Positions 1 through 7,516 of a stretch of 64,000 bases of DNA are shown piece after piece. The DNA lies in assembly GCF_000721105.1 (NCBI RefSeq), contig NZ_JOEV01000012.1, positions 124,001 to 188,000 on the forward strand. Reading direction: 5' to 3'. This stretch comes from Streptomyces cellulosae. GTDB taxonomy: Bacteria; Actinomycetota; Actinomycetes; Streptomycetales; Streptomycetaceae. The notes under the pieces were generated by a model, which had not been told where the DNA came from, searched no databases, and saw only the letters and a program-made list of their open reading frames with translations. The first letter of the stretch is position 1, and every line of letters begins with the position of its first letter. The position numbers and the translations under genes were made by a program.

Positions 1-249
1 CGCCAGGTCGCTCTCCGCCGAGAGCCCTTGGAGGCGGGCCAGGAAACTCTCGGACGGAGGGGGCGGTGCGGCCTCCGCGAAGACGTTCTTCAGTCGGCGC
101 TGTGCGTCGGCCTCCGCCTTGCACTTGGCACAGGTGGCCAGGTGCGCGAGGACGCGGTCGCGCGACTCATGACCGAGCTCGCCGTCCACAAGAGCGGCGA
201 GTCGGTCTCCCAGGTGCTGTTCGGACGGGGTAGGCCGTGATCCACTCAC
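1..249 (-). CDS. zf-HC2 anti-sigma factor, N-terminal part (gene runs off the left edge)
   Basis: My translation of the minus strand gives an 83-residue N-terminus starting at a GTG that overlaps the stop of the sigma gene by 4 bp (GTGA). Residues 25-45 carry a His-x(n)-Cys-x2-Cys zinc-binding anti-sigma signature (HLATCAKC). A Pro-rich linker follows, as in actinobacterial RseA-type anti-sigma factors. The tight overlap with the upstream ECF sigma gene implies translational coupling and that the product binds and inhibits that sigma factor. The C-terminal part, including any membrane segment, lies outside the window, so it is not known whether the protein is soluble or membrane-bound. It resembles Rv1222 (RseA) by context. 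Confidence 0.85.
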   Translation of the reverse strand, partial: MSGSRPTPSEQHLGDRLAALVDGELGHESRDRVLAHLATCAKCKAEADAQRRLKNVFAEAAPPPPSESFLARLQGLSAESDLA

Positions 250-1019
250 GCGGGCGCGCCCCCTCCCCCCAGCGCGGGAACACGGGCCATGAAGGACCGA
301 CGCTCGGCCCGGGCCTCCGGAGAGCGGTGCGCGAGGGCCTTGCGCAGCTGCGAGCGGCCGCGGTGGATCCGGGAGCGGACCATGCCGAGCTTGACGCCCA
401 GGGTCGCGGCGATCTCCTCGTACGACAGGCCTTCGATGTCGCACAGGACGACCGCGGCGCGGAACTCCGGGGCGAGGGTGTCGAGGGCCTGCTGGACGTC
501 CGCGTCGAAGTGCGCGTCGTTGAAGACCTGCTGGGGGGACGGCTCGCGACTCGGCAGTCGCTCGGCCGCGTCCTCGCCGAGGGCGTCGAAGCGGATGCGC
601 TGCTTGCGGCGGACCATGTCCAGGAAGAGGTTGGTGGTGATGCGGTGCAGCCAGCCCTCGAAGGTGCCGGGCGTGTAGGTCGACAAGGAGCGGAAGACGC
701 GGACGAAGACCTCCTGCGTGAGGTCCTCGGCGTCGTGCTGGTTGCCCGTCAGCCGGTAGGCGAGCCGGTAGACCCGGCCGCTGTGCGTGCTGACGATCTC
801 CTCCCAGGTGGGCGGAGTCCACGCCTGCCCGTCCGCGTCGGTGGAGAAGGTCGCGGTCCGGTCGTGTTCAGCGGCGTGGCTGTGGTCAGCAGCGGTGTCG
901 TTCACGGATTTGGGCCTGCCCGCCGATCCGAGGAGGCGCCGCAGCGCTCCTCCGCGATCCACAGGTACGGCCGCACCTCCCCTGTCGGCTCGGTGGATGT
1001 CCACTGGAGCCCCTACCAT
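246..1019 (-). CDS. ECF RNA polymerase sigma factor (M. tuberculosis SigE-like)
   Basis: A 257-residue sigma-70 family protein. Region 2 lies around residues 70-140, with the conserved [14 protein letters not shown] helix. Region 4 is near the C-terminus, with [20 protein letters not shown], a helix-turn-helix for -35 recognition. I chose the ATG at 1019 because GAGGTG lies just upstream; an ORF extending to 1136 has no comparable ribosome site. The N-terminus is a variable, partly disordered 50-residue extension. It is followed by a 4-bp overlapping anti-sigma gene and is divergent from an O-methyltransferase gene, the arrangement known for Rv1220c-sigE-rseA in mycobacteria, where SigE controls envelope stress. 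That role here is inferred from family and context. It should not be confused with the unrelated gene called sigE in S. coelicolor. Confidence 0.9.
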   Translation of the reverse strand: MVGAPVDIHRADRGGAAVPVDRGGALRRLLGSAGRPKSVNDTAADHSHAAEHDRTATFSTDADGQAWTPPTWEEIVSTHSGRVYRLAYRLTGNQHDAEDLTQEVFVRVFRSLSTYTPGTFEGWLHRITTNLFLDMVRRKQRIRFDALGEDAAERLPSREPSPQQVFNDAHFDADVQQALDTLAPEFRAAVVLCDIEGLSYEEIAATLGVKLGMVRSRIHRGRSQLRKALAHRSPEARAERRSFMARVPALGGGGAPA

Positions 1020-1248
1020 AGCCACCTCGCCCGTTAGCTCCGGATAAGCGGTTTTACGAGAAATTGATCTGGGCTGACACGGCTCATCCGGCTGCGTCAG
1101 TACTTGCTCGAGCTCTCGCTCGTCACCGTGATCCAACCGTGTCCCCCCGCTCTGTCTCCCACCCCTCTAAACGCCTGGTCCCATCTGCGGGTTCCCGGCA
1201 CCAACGGATACAGTCACGCCCAGGCAACCACGGGGACAGGAGAGGGTC

Positions 1249-1881
1249 ATTACCGGCAACCGGCAGACGAGCTGGGCGTTCGCCGACGCCTATGTCGCCG
1301 AGGACGAAGCCCTGCGCTGGGCCCGGGACCGGGCCCGCGAGGCGGGGCTGCGCTCGGTGTCGCCCGGCACGGGTGCGGCGTTGCGGTTGCTCGCCGCCAC
1401 CGTGGACGCCAAGGCGGTCGCCGAGATCGGCACCGGGACCGGCGTGTCCGGGATCCATCTGCTGCACGGCATGCGCCCGGACGGCGTGCTGACCACGGTC
1501 GACCCCGAGCCGGAGCACCAGCAGTTCGCCCGCCAGGCCTTCCGCGCCAGCGGCTTCGCCAGCAACCGGGCCCGCTTCATCCCCGGCCGCGCCCTGGACG
1601 TGCTGCCCCGGCTCGCGGACTCCGGCTACGACCTCGTCTTCTGCGACGGTGACCGCCAGGAGTTCCTGGACTACCTCGCCGAATCGTTGCGCCTGCTCCG
1701 GCCGGGCGGCCTCGTCGTCTTCGAGGGGGTCTTCGCCAACGGCCGCACCGTGGACTCGGGTCCGCAGCCCACGGAGGTTCTGCGACTGCGGGAGCTGCTG
1801 CGCGCGGTGCGCGAGAGCCAGGAGTTGCTGCCGTCGCTGCTGCCGGTCGGCGACGGACTGCTGTGCGCCGTCAAACGATGA
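1249..1881 (+). CDS. SAM-dependent O-methyltransferase, Methyltransf_24/CCoAMT-like, with a non-canonical start
   Basis: A class I methyltransferase of about 210 residues. Motif I (AEIGTGTGVSGIHLL) binds SAM. A DLVFCDGDR segment near the middle corresponds to the metal/SAM acidic loop, and an LRLLRPGGLVV strand follows. It belongs to the O-methyltransferase family of Rv1220c and is divergent from the sigma gene as there. The conserved N-terminal part (ITGNRQTSWAFADAYVAED) is clearly coding but has no ATG, GTG or TTG in frame after the TAA at 1168. I place the start at the ATT at 1249, behind AGGAGAGG; the CTG at 1174 or an ACG at 1204 are alternatives. A GTG at 1357 would delete conserved sequence. 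The substrate is unknown. The 3' end runs into a 17-bp tandem repeat. Confidence 0.82.
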   Translation: MTGNRQTSWAFADAYVAEDEALRWARDRAREAGLRSVSPGTGAALRLLAATVDAKAVAEIGTGTGVSGIHLLHGMRPDGVLTTVDPEPEHQQFARQAFRASGFASNRARFIPGRALDVLPRLADSGYDLVFCDGDRQEFLDYLAESLRLLRPGGLVVFEGVFANGRTVDSGPQPTEVLRLRELLRAVRESQELLPSLLPVGDGLLCAVKR

Positions 1882-1950
1882 GCACCGTGAAACCATGAGC
1901 GCCGTCAAACCATGAGCGCCGTCAAGCCATGAACGCCGTCGAGCCAGGAG
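1866..1950. repeat. Five 17-bp tandem repeats across the end of the O-methyltransferase gene
   Basis: Units of CGCCGTCAAACCATGAG begin at 1866, 1883, 1900, 1917 and 1934 with 1-4 differences each. The first unit is the last codons and stop of the methyltransferase (AVKR then TGA); later units carry the stop region outward. The period is not a multiple of three, so the array is not an in-frame extension of the protein. The first four units contain an ATGA. Confidence 0.85.
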
Positions 1951-2069
1951 CACGCCGCCGGGGATGAGCGGGGCCGGGCACGAGCACTGCGGCGGGTGGG
2001 AACGGGGTGGCCTGAGGAGCGCGGCCAAACCGTGACCCTTTCGGCGTGTCCCAAGGCGATTCGCCGGTG

Positions 2070-2105
2070 AAAAAGCCGCCCCGGCACCGTATGCGATGCC
2101 GGGGC
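2070..2105 (-). terminator. Intrinsic terminator of the DUF3117 gene
   Basis: A perfect 9-bp stem GCCCCGGCA/TGCCGGGGC (2078-2086 with 2097-2105), loop of 10. On the minus strand it is followed by a T-run (the AAAAA at 2070-2074). It sits 28 bp beyond the stop of the DUF3117 gene. Confidence 0.75.
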
Positions 2106-2132
2106 AGCCGAAAGGGTATGGTCGCTCCCGCG

Positions 2133-2300
2133 TCAGCCGACGACCTTCTTGAGGGCGTCACCGAGCGCGTCGGCCTCATCAGGGGTCAGCTCGACGACGA
2201 GCCGACCGCCGCCTTCGAGCGGAACGCGCATGACAATGCCCCGCCCCTCCTTGGTCACCTCGAGCGGGCCATCGCCCGTCCGCGGCTTCATGGCCGCCAT
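2133..2300 (-). CDS. DUF3117 family protein (55 aa)
   Basis: A 55-residue protein starting MAAMKPRTGDGPLEVTKEG and ending in an acidic helix (LTPDEADALGDALKKVVG). It is nearly invariant across actinobacteria (Rv1211 in M. tuberculosis). The ATG at 2300 has AGGAAGGGG upstream; the longer open frame to 2399 lacks such a site and lacks conserved sequence. No catalytic motif is visible and no function is known to me. The size, and the charged beta-strand/helix pattern, fit a small single-domain cytoplasmic protein. Confidence 0.9.
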   Translation of the reverse strand: MAAMKPRTGDGPLEVTKEGRGIVMRVPLEGGGRLVVELTPDEADALGDALKKVVG

Positions 2301-2632
2301 GCTCGTTCCCCTTCCTGAAACCAGCTCATCGCCAAAGCCGACAGCCCTGGAGGGCACGCGCATTCCCGGAGCGGGACACGCGACACCGGCATCGAACACA
2401 TTGCTTCCAGGCCATTATCCCGCATCTCAGGACCCGATGACCAACATCAGTCGGCATCGCTTGGGCAACGCGCGCGAGCAAAACCACTCAATTCGGCGAT
2501 GTGGCTGCGATACTGCACCGCCGCACGAAGATCCGCCGACCGGATGCCGTGCCGAATTCTTTGACGCAGGTCACACGTCCGCACCGGCCCCTTGACGATG
2601 ATCTCCGCCATGCTGTCCTTCGGACACCAGGA
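2301..2632. other. Non-coding spacer between DUF3117 and the enoyl-CoA hydratase gene
   Basis: Divergent promoter space. It contains two TTGACG boxes on the plus strand (2561-2566 and 2592-2597), but no convincing -10 box at the right spacing. I see no gene. Confidence 0.5.
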
Positions 2633-2648
2633 CGTACCGACCGGTACG
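2633..2648. promoter_or_regulatory. Short inverted repeat upstream of the enoyl-CoA hydratase gene, possible operator
   Basis: CGTACC-gacc-GGTACG, with perfect 6-bp arms and a 4-bp spacer, ends 31 bp before the ATG at 2680. The position and symmetry would suit a dimeric repressor such as a TetR protein; this is inference only. Confidence 0.35.
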
Positions 2649-2679
2649 CCCTGACCGAGACACCGGAGGGGACAACGCC

Positions 2680-3483
2680 ATGGCCGGCACCGTGCTGTAC
2701 GAGGTGAGTGACGGACTCGCGACGATCACGCTGAACCGCCCCGAGGCGATGAACGCGCTGGACATCGCGACCAAGGTCGCCCTCCGGGACGCGGTGCGGA
2801 CCGCGGCGGACGACACCGCCGTACGGGCAGTGCTGCTGACCGCCGCCGGTGACCGGGCGTTCTGTGTGGGCCAGGACCTCAAGGAGCACATCGGGCTGCT
2901 GGCGGCCGACCGCGAGGCGGGCACGGGGCAGACCATGAGCACGGTCCGGGAGCACTACAACCCGGTCGTACGGGCGCTGACGGAGATGCCCAAGCCCGTG
3001 GTGGCCGGGGTGAACGGGGTGGCGGCCGGCGCGGGATTCGGATTCGCGCTGGCCGCGGACTACCGGGTCGTGGCGGACACGGCGGCCTTCAACACCTCCT
3101 TCGCGGGCGTCGCGCTGACCGCCGACTCGGGCGTCTCGTGGACCCTGCCCCGGGTCGTCGGCCCCGGACGCGCCACCGACCTGCTGCTCTTCCCGCGCAG
3201 CATCAAGGCGCAGGAGGCCTACGAGCTCGGTATCGCGAACCGTCTGGTGCCGGCGTCGTCGCTGCGCGGCGAGGCCGAGAAGGTGGCGCGGACGCTGGCC
3301 GAGGGACCGACGGTGGCGTACGGGGCGATCAAGGAGGCGGTGGCGTTCGGGCTGTCGCACTCGCTGGCTCAGACCTTGGAGAAGGAGGACGAGCTGCAGA
3401 CGCGGGCGGGGTCGTCGCAGGACCACGCGATCGCGGTGCAGGCCTTCGTGAACAAGGAGAAGCCGAAGTACCTGGGGCGCTAG
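2680..3483 (+). CDS. Enoyl-CoA hydratase/isomerase (crotonase superfamily)
   Basis: A 267-residue crotonase-fold protein. The N-terminal ATITLNRPEAMNALD, the CoA-binding FCVGQDLKEH loop, and the oxyanion-hole GVNGVAAGAGFGFALAADYR are all present. In place of the second catalytic Glu of classical hydratases, the segment after the oxyanion hole reads FAGVALTADSGVSWTLPR. That Asp-containing pattern is typical of PaaG-type isomerases such as 2-(1,2-epoxy-1,2-dihydrophenyl)acetyl-CoA isomerase. A role in fatty-acid or aromatic acyl-CoA breakdown is therefore likely; the exact substrate is open. GGAGGGG precedes the ATG. It is convergent with tag, with 12 bp between the stops. Confidence 0.88.
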   Translation: MAGTVLYEVSDGLATITLNRPEAMNALDIATKVALRDAVRTAADDTAVRAVLLTAAGDRAFCVGQDLKEHIGLLAADREAGTGQTMSTVREHYNPVVRALTEMPKPVVAGVNGVAAGAGFGFALAADYRVVADTAAFNTSFAGVALTADSGVSWTLPRVVGPGRATDLLLFPRSIKAQEAYELGIANRLVPASSLRGEAEKVARTLAEGPTVAYGAIKEAVAFGLSHSLAQTLEKEDELQTRAGSSQDHAIAVQAFVNKEKPKYLGR

Positions 3484-3495
3484 CGTCTCCGCCCC

Positions 3496-4083
3496 TCAGC
3501 AGGCTCTTCTCGCCACGCATGCTTCCAGGTGGTCGTCGACCAGTCCGCACGCCTGCATCAGCGCGTACGCCGTCGTCGGGCCCACGAAGCGGATGCCACG
3601 CTTCTTGAGGGCCTTCGACAGGGCCGTGGACTCGGGGGTGACCGCCGGGACGTCGGAAAGTGTCCGGGGAGCCGGACGCGTGGCCGGGTCCGGGGCATGG
3701 GACCACACGAGGTCGTCGAGTTCGCCCGCGGGCCAGTCGTCCAGGACGCGGGCGTTGGCGAGGGTGGCCTCGATCTTGGCCCGGTTGCGGATGATTCCGG
3801 GGTCGGCGAGGAGGCGGTCCTTGTCGGTGTCGGTGAAGGTGGCGACCTTGGCGATCTCGAAGCCCGCGAAGGCCGCCCGGAAGCCCTCGCGGCGGCGCAG
3901 GATCGTGATCCAGGACAGACCGGACTGGAAGGCCTCCAGGCTGAGACGTTCGAAGAGCGCGTCGTCGCCGCGGACCGGGCGGCCCCACTCCTTGTCGTGG
4001 TACGTCACGTAGTCCTCGGTGGACAGGGCCCAGGGGCAGCGCAGGGCGCCGTCCGGACCGGCGAGGGCGGCGCCGTCGCTCAC
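3496..4083 (-). CDS. tag: DNA-3-methyladenine glycosylase I
   Basis: A 195-residue Tag family base-excision glycosylase that removes 3-methyladenine from alkylated DNA. The zinc-binding residues are visible: Cys in RCPWALS and His in TYHDKEWG near the N-terminus, with His and Cys in DDHLEACVARR at the C-terminus. The HhH-like middle segment (QSGLSWITILRRREGFR) is also present. The GTG start overlaps the stop of the upstream DivIVA-like gene by 4 bp, so the two are probably co-transcribed. The pair matches Rv1209-Rv1210 (tagA) by order. Confidence 0.93.
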   Translation of the reverse strand: MSDGAALAGPDGALRCPWALSTEDYVTYHDKEWGRPVRGDDALFERLSLEAFQSGLSWITILRRREGFRAAFAGFEIAKVATFTDTDKDRLLADPGIIRNRAKIEATLANARVLDDWPAGELDDLVWSHAPDPATRPAPRTLSDVPAVTPESTALSKALKKRGIRFVGPTTAYALMQACGLVDDHLEACVARRAC

Positions 4084-4439
4084 GGCTGGTCCTCCTGCCG
4101 GGCGGGCTTGTCCAGGGACATGTGGCTCGCGGCGGCCCGGGCGCCGGCCAGAGCGGACTCCAGGTGGGCGATACGGTCGTCCCGCTCGGCGAGCTCGGCG
4201 GCGAGGCGGCCGAGCGCGTCGTCGACGTCCGCCATCCGGTAGCCGCGGGCGGCCAGCGGGAAGCGCAGACTCTCGATGTCCGCGCGGCCCACCGGGCGGT
4301 CCGGCGGCAGGAAGTCCTGCAGCCGCTCGGGGGCGGCCTCCGGCAGCGGGCCGTCGCCCTCGCCGCCGCCCACGACGGCGAGCGTCACCGCGGCGACCAC
4401 CACGGCCAGCGCGATGACCAGGAACAAGAACATAACCAT
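4080..4439 (-). CDS. Small membrane protein with a DivIVA domain
   Basis: About 119 residues. An N-terminal transmembrane helix (FLFLVIALAVVVAAVTLAVV, residues 4-23) is followed by a linker with FLPPDRPVGRADIESLRFPL and then a DivIVA-type motif (RGYRMADVDDALGRLAAELAERD), which should form a coiled coil. Membrane-anchored DivIVA fragments are thought to act in polar growth or envelope assembly; no direct evidence of that here. I chose the ATG at 4439; a GTG at 4454 would add five residues and has no better ribosome site. It is in an operon with tag and resembles Rv1209. Confidence 0.8.
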   Translation of the reverse strand: MVMFLFLVIALAVVVAAVTLAVVGGGEGDGPLPEAAPERLQDFLPPDRPVGRADIESLRFPLAARGYRMADVDDALGRLAAELAERDDRIAHLESALAGARAAASHMSLDKPARQEDQP

Positions 4440-4563
4440 CGCTGACGTCCCCACGGTCTGAGCTCGGTGTCGAATGTGTCAGGGTCCGATCGTGCCATGC
4501 GAGGCTGACAGTTAGGGTCGCAGGCGGTCGGTTGCCGGACGGAACTAGGAGAGGTCACAGGGG

Positions 4564-5424
4564 ATGCTCAGGCTGGGCAGGCGGGAATTCGAGCCGCACG
4601 AGCCGGTGATCATGGCGATCGTGAACCGGACCCCGGACTCCTTCTACGACCAGGGGGCCACCTTCCGCGACGAACCCGCCCTCGCGCGCGTGGAGCAGGC
4701 GGTGGCTCAGGGCGCGGCCGTCGTCGACATCGGCGGGGTGAAGGCCGGGCCGGGCGAGGAGGTGACCGCCGAGGAGGAGGCGCGGCGGACTGTCGGCTTC
4801 GTGGCGGAGGTACGGCGGCGCTTCCCGGAGGTCGTCATCAGCGTGGACACCTGGCGGGCCGAGGTCGGCGAGGCGGTCTGCGAGGCCGGGGCGGACCTGC
4901 TGAACGACGCGTGGGGTGGCGTGGATCCCGGGCTGGCGGAGGTCGCCGCGCGGTACGAGGTGGGGCTGGTGTGCACGCACGCGGGCGGTGCGCAGCCCCG
5001 GACGCGGCCGCACCGGGTGACGTACGACGACGTCATGGCCGACATCCTGGAGGTGACCCTGGGGCTCGCCGAGCGTGCGGTGTCCCTCGGTGTGCCTCGG
5101 GAGTCCGTGCTGATCGATCCCGGGCACGACTTCGGGAAGAACACGCGGCACAGTCTGGAGGCGACCCGGCGGCTGGGCGAGATGGTCGCGACGGGCTGGC
5201 CGGTGCTGGTGTCCCTGTCCAACAAGGACTTCGTGGGCGAGACGCTGGACCGGCCGGTGAAGGAGCGGGTGGTCGGCACGCTGGCCACGACGGCGGTGTC
5301 GGCGTGGCTGGGCGCGCAGGTGTACCGGGTGCACGAGGTGGCGGAGACGCGGCAGGTGCTGGACATGGTGGCGTCGATCGCGGGCCACCGGGACCCCGCT
5401 GTGGCCCGGCGGGGCCTGGCGTAG
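4564..5424 (+). CDS. folP: Dihydropteroate synthase family protein (FolP2-like)
   Basis: A 286-residue TIM-barrel pterin-binding protein. It has IMAIVNRTPDSFYD, VVDIGGVKAGPG in place of the canonical DIGGESTRPG, VISVDTWRA and LLNDAWGG, and a C-terminal RVHEVAETRQVLDM. DHPS joins 6-hydroxymethyl-dihydropterin pyrophosphate and p-aminobenzoate in folate synthesis. The second actinobacterial homologue (FolP2, Rv1207) has the altered GVKAGPG loop seen here and is reported not to act as a DHPS, so true folate activity is doubtful. AGGAGAGG lies 11 bp before the ATG. It is divergent from the DivIVA-like gene and convergent with the LOG gene. Confidence 0.85.
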   Translation: MLRLGRREFEPHEPVIMAIVNRTPDSFYDQGATFRDEPALARVEQAVAQGAAVVDIGGVKAGPGEEVTAEEEARRTVGFVAEVRRRFPEVVISVDTWRAEVGEAVCEAGADLLNDAWGGVDPGLAEVAARYEVGLVCTHAGGAQPRTRPHRVTYDDVMADILEVTLGLAERAVSLGVPRESVLIDPGHDFGKNTRHSLEATRRLGEMVATGWPVLVSLSNKDFVGETLDRPVKERVVGTLATTAVSAWLGAQVYRVHEVAETRQVLDMVASIAGHRDPAVARRGLA

Positions 5425-5435
5425 CGCGTTCGCCG

Positions 5436-5471
5436 CGCCGGACCAGGGGGCCTTCGCCCTCTGGTCCGGCG
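5436..5471. terminator. Bidirectional terminator between folP-like and LOG genes
   Basis: A long hairpin with the arms GCCGGACCAG/CTGGTCCGGC (5437-5446 and 5461-5470), continued inward by further G-C and one G-T pair to a 4-base loop. It lies between two convergent genes. Confidence 0.75.
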
Positions 5472-5486
5472 GCCTTCCCGACCCCG

Positions 5487-6245
5487 CTAGCGCCCCGCCT
5501 CCTTCGACACCAGCGCCACCGCCTCGTCCACGTCGTCCGTGAGGTGGAACAGCATCAGGTCCTTCTCGGCTGCCTTGCCCTGGGCGATCAGGGTGTTCTT
5601 CAGCCAGTCGATCAGCCCGCCCCAGTACTCGGTGCCGAAGAGGACGATCGGGAAGCGGGTGACCTTCTGGGTCTGGACCAGGGTCAGGGCCTCGAAGAGT
5701 TCGTCCAGGGTGCCGAGGCCGCCGGGCAGGACCACGAATCCCTGCGCGTACTTCACGAACATCATTTTTCTGACGAAGAAATACCGGAAGTTCAGGCCGA
5801 TGTCGACGTAGGGGTTCAGTCCCTGCTCGAAGGGCAGCTCGATGCCGAGCCCGACGGAGATGCCGTTCGCTTCACTGGCGCCCTTGTTGGCGGCTTCCAT
5901 GGCACCCGGCCCGCCGCCCGTGATCACCGCGAAGCCCGCTTCCACCAGGCCCCGCCCCAGCCGCACGCCCGCCTCGTACTCGGGTGAGTCCACCGACGTC
6001 CGCGCCGAGCCGAACACGCTGATCGCGGGCGGGAGTTCGGCGAGCGTGCCGAAGCCCTCAATGAACTCCGACTGGATGCGCAGCACTCGCCACGGGTCGG
6101 TGTGGACCCAGTCCGAGGGGCCGCCCGCGTCCAGCAGCCGCTGGTCGGTCGTGCTCGCCTGGACCTGGCCTCGCCTGCGGAGCACCGGTCCCAGGCGCTG
6201 CTCCTCCGGCGGCTGCTTCTTGCCCTCGGGGTTGCCAGTAGCCAT
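5487..6245 (-). CDS. TIGR00730 / LOG family nucleotide 5'-monophosphate phosphoribohydrolase
   Basis: A 252-residue Rossmann-fold protein, once called lysine decarboxylase-like. The diagnostic motif PGGLGTLDELFEAL is present in the second half, and a GGGPGAMEAANKGA nucleotide-binding loop lies before it. Family members cleave cytokinin riboside or other nucleoside monophosphates to the free base and ribose 5-phosphate; Rv1205 is the mycobacterial member. About 60 extra N-terminal residues are charged and probably flexible. The ATG at 6245 has GGAGGGAG upstream, so I reject the ten extra residues possible from 6275. Confidence 0.88.
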   Translation of the reverse strand: MATGNPEGKKQPPEEQRLGPVLRRRGQVQASTTDQRLLDAGGPSDWVHTDPWRVLRIQSEFIEGFGTLAELPPAISVFGSARTSVDSPEYEAGVRLGRGLVEAGFAVITGGGPGAMEAANKGASEANGISVGLGIELPFEQGLNPYVDIGLNFRYFFVRKMMFVKYAQGFVVLPGGLGTLDELFEALTLVQTQKVTRFPIVLFGTEYWGGLIDWLKNTLIAQGKAAEKDLMLFHLTDDVDEAVALVSKEAGR

Positions 6246-6354
6246 GTGCGCTCCCTCCGCTTGCGGTGTTTCCACCTCAGCGTAGATCTACGCGGGTTAC
6301 GGAAGGGGGACGCGGGCATGTCCGCCATGAAGCGCCATGCGGCGCGGCCGTGCC

Positions 6355-7434
6355 TCAGGACGTCAGCCAGGACCGCAGCCGCTCCTCCGCCTCCGGAATC
6401 AGCGAGGCCTTGACCCGCTCGTCCACCTTGTGGGCGAGGAGCGGGTCACCCGGGCTGTAGTTCACGGCCGGCACGCCCAGCGCGCTGAAGCGTGCCACGT
6501 CCGTCCAGCCGAACTTGGGGCGGGCCTCGCCGCCGACGGCCGCCATGAAGGACCGCGCGGCGGGGTGGGTGAGGCCGGGGCGGGCGCCGCCGGTGTGGTC
6601 GTCGACGACGAACTCGTCCACGCCGCAGTCGGCGAAGTACTCGCGTACGAACGCCTCCGCCTCCGCCTCGCTGCGGTCGGGCGCGTAGCGGAAGTTGACG
6701 ACGAGGGTGCAGGCGTCGGGGATGACGTTGGTGGCGACGCCGCCTTCGACGCGTACGGCGTTGAGGCCCTCGTGGAACCGCAGGCCGTCCACGACCGGCT
6801 GGCGCGGCTCGTACGCGGCGAGCCTGGCGAGCGCCGGCGCGGCGGCGTGGATCGCGTTGGAGCCCATCCACGCGCGCGCGGAGTGCGCCCGCTCCCCGGT
6901 GAACTTCAGGAACATCCTCAGCGTGCCCTGGCAGCCGCCCTCCACCTGACCGTCCGTCGGCTCCAGCAGGACCGCGAAGTCGCCCTCCAGCCAGTCCGGG
7001 TGGGCCTCCGCGACGTGCTTCAGGCCGTTCAGGTGCGCGGCGACCTCCTCGTTGTCGTAGAAGACGAAGGTCAGGTCACGGTTGGGCGCCGGCACCGTGG
7101 CCGCGATGCGCAGTTGCACCGCCACCCCGGACTTCATGTCGCACGTGCCGCAGCCCCACAGCACGCCCTCGTCGTCGAGGCGCGAGGGGACGTTGTCCGC
7201 GATGGGGACGGTGTCGATGTGGCCGGCGAGGACGACGCGTTCCGACCGGCCCAGGTTCGTACGGGCGACGACGTTGTTGCCGTACCGGTCCACCGTCAGG
7301 TGCGGCAGGGCGCGCAGCGCGCTCTCGATCGCGTCCGCGAGGGGCTTCTCGGTGCCGCTCTCGGAGGGGAAGTCGACGAGCTGCGCGGTGAGCCGGGCGG
7401 CGTCCAGCGTGAGGTCAAGCGGGGTGTCGGCCAT
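6355..7434 (-). CDS. dapE: Succinyl-diaminopimelate desuccinylase
   Basis: A 359-residue M20-family metallohydrolase that converts N-succinyl-LL-diaminopimelate to LL-diaminopimelate and succinate in lysine and peptidoglycan precursor synthesis. Metal ligands and motifs can be seen: VVLAGHIDTVPIADN, GVLWGCGTCDMKSGVAV and FVFYDNEEV. The dimerisation domain occupies the middle of the protein. The ATG at 7434 was chosen because the longer frame to 7542 is Trp/Arg/Cys-rich non-conserved sequence that overlaps the promoter of the next, divergent gene. dapC lies about 2 kb away on the same strand, separated by two envelope genes. Confidence 0.93.
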   Translation of the reverse strand: MADTPLDLTLDAARLTAQLVDFPSESGTEKPLADAIESALRALPHLTVDRYGNNVVARTNLGRSERVVLAGHIDTVPIADNVPSRLDDEGVLWGCGTCDMKSGVAVQLRIAATVPAPNRDLTFVFYDNEEVAAHLNGLKHVAEAHPDWLEGDFAVLLEPTDGQVEGGCQGTLRMFLKFTGERAHSARAWMGSNAIHAAAPALARLAAYEPRQPVVDGLRFHEGLNAVRVEGGVATNVIPDACTLVVNFRYAPDRSEAEAEAFVREYFADCGVDEFVVDDHTGGARPGLTHPAARSFMAAVGGEARPKFGWTDVARFSALGVPAVNYSPGDPLLAHKVDERVKASLIPEAEERLRSWLTS

Positions 7435-7516
7435 GCTGTCGACCCTAACGCCCGGCCATCGGCCAACTGTCCACACCCGGCACCATGGGCACCGTACTCT
7501 CCAGTATCTTGTGCGG

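Noticed and set aside
237..1037. Long plus-strand open frame opposite the sigma factor gene
   Set aside because: It is the complement of a well-supported ECF sigma gene with clear domains; the translated product is Arg/Gly/Ala-rich with no recognisable family. Similar mirror frames occur opposite nearly every gene in this high-GC sequence and were left out.
1866..1950. CRISPR-like array at the 17-bp repeats (also considered at 9350 and 62128)
   Set aside because: The repeats are directly tandem without unique spacers, the units are too short, and there are no cas genes.
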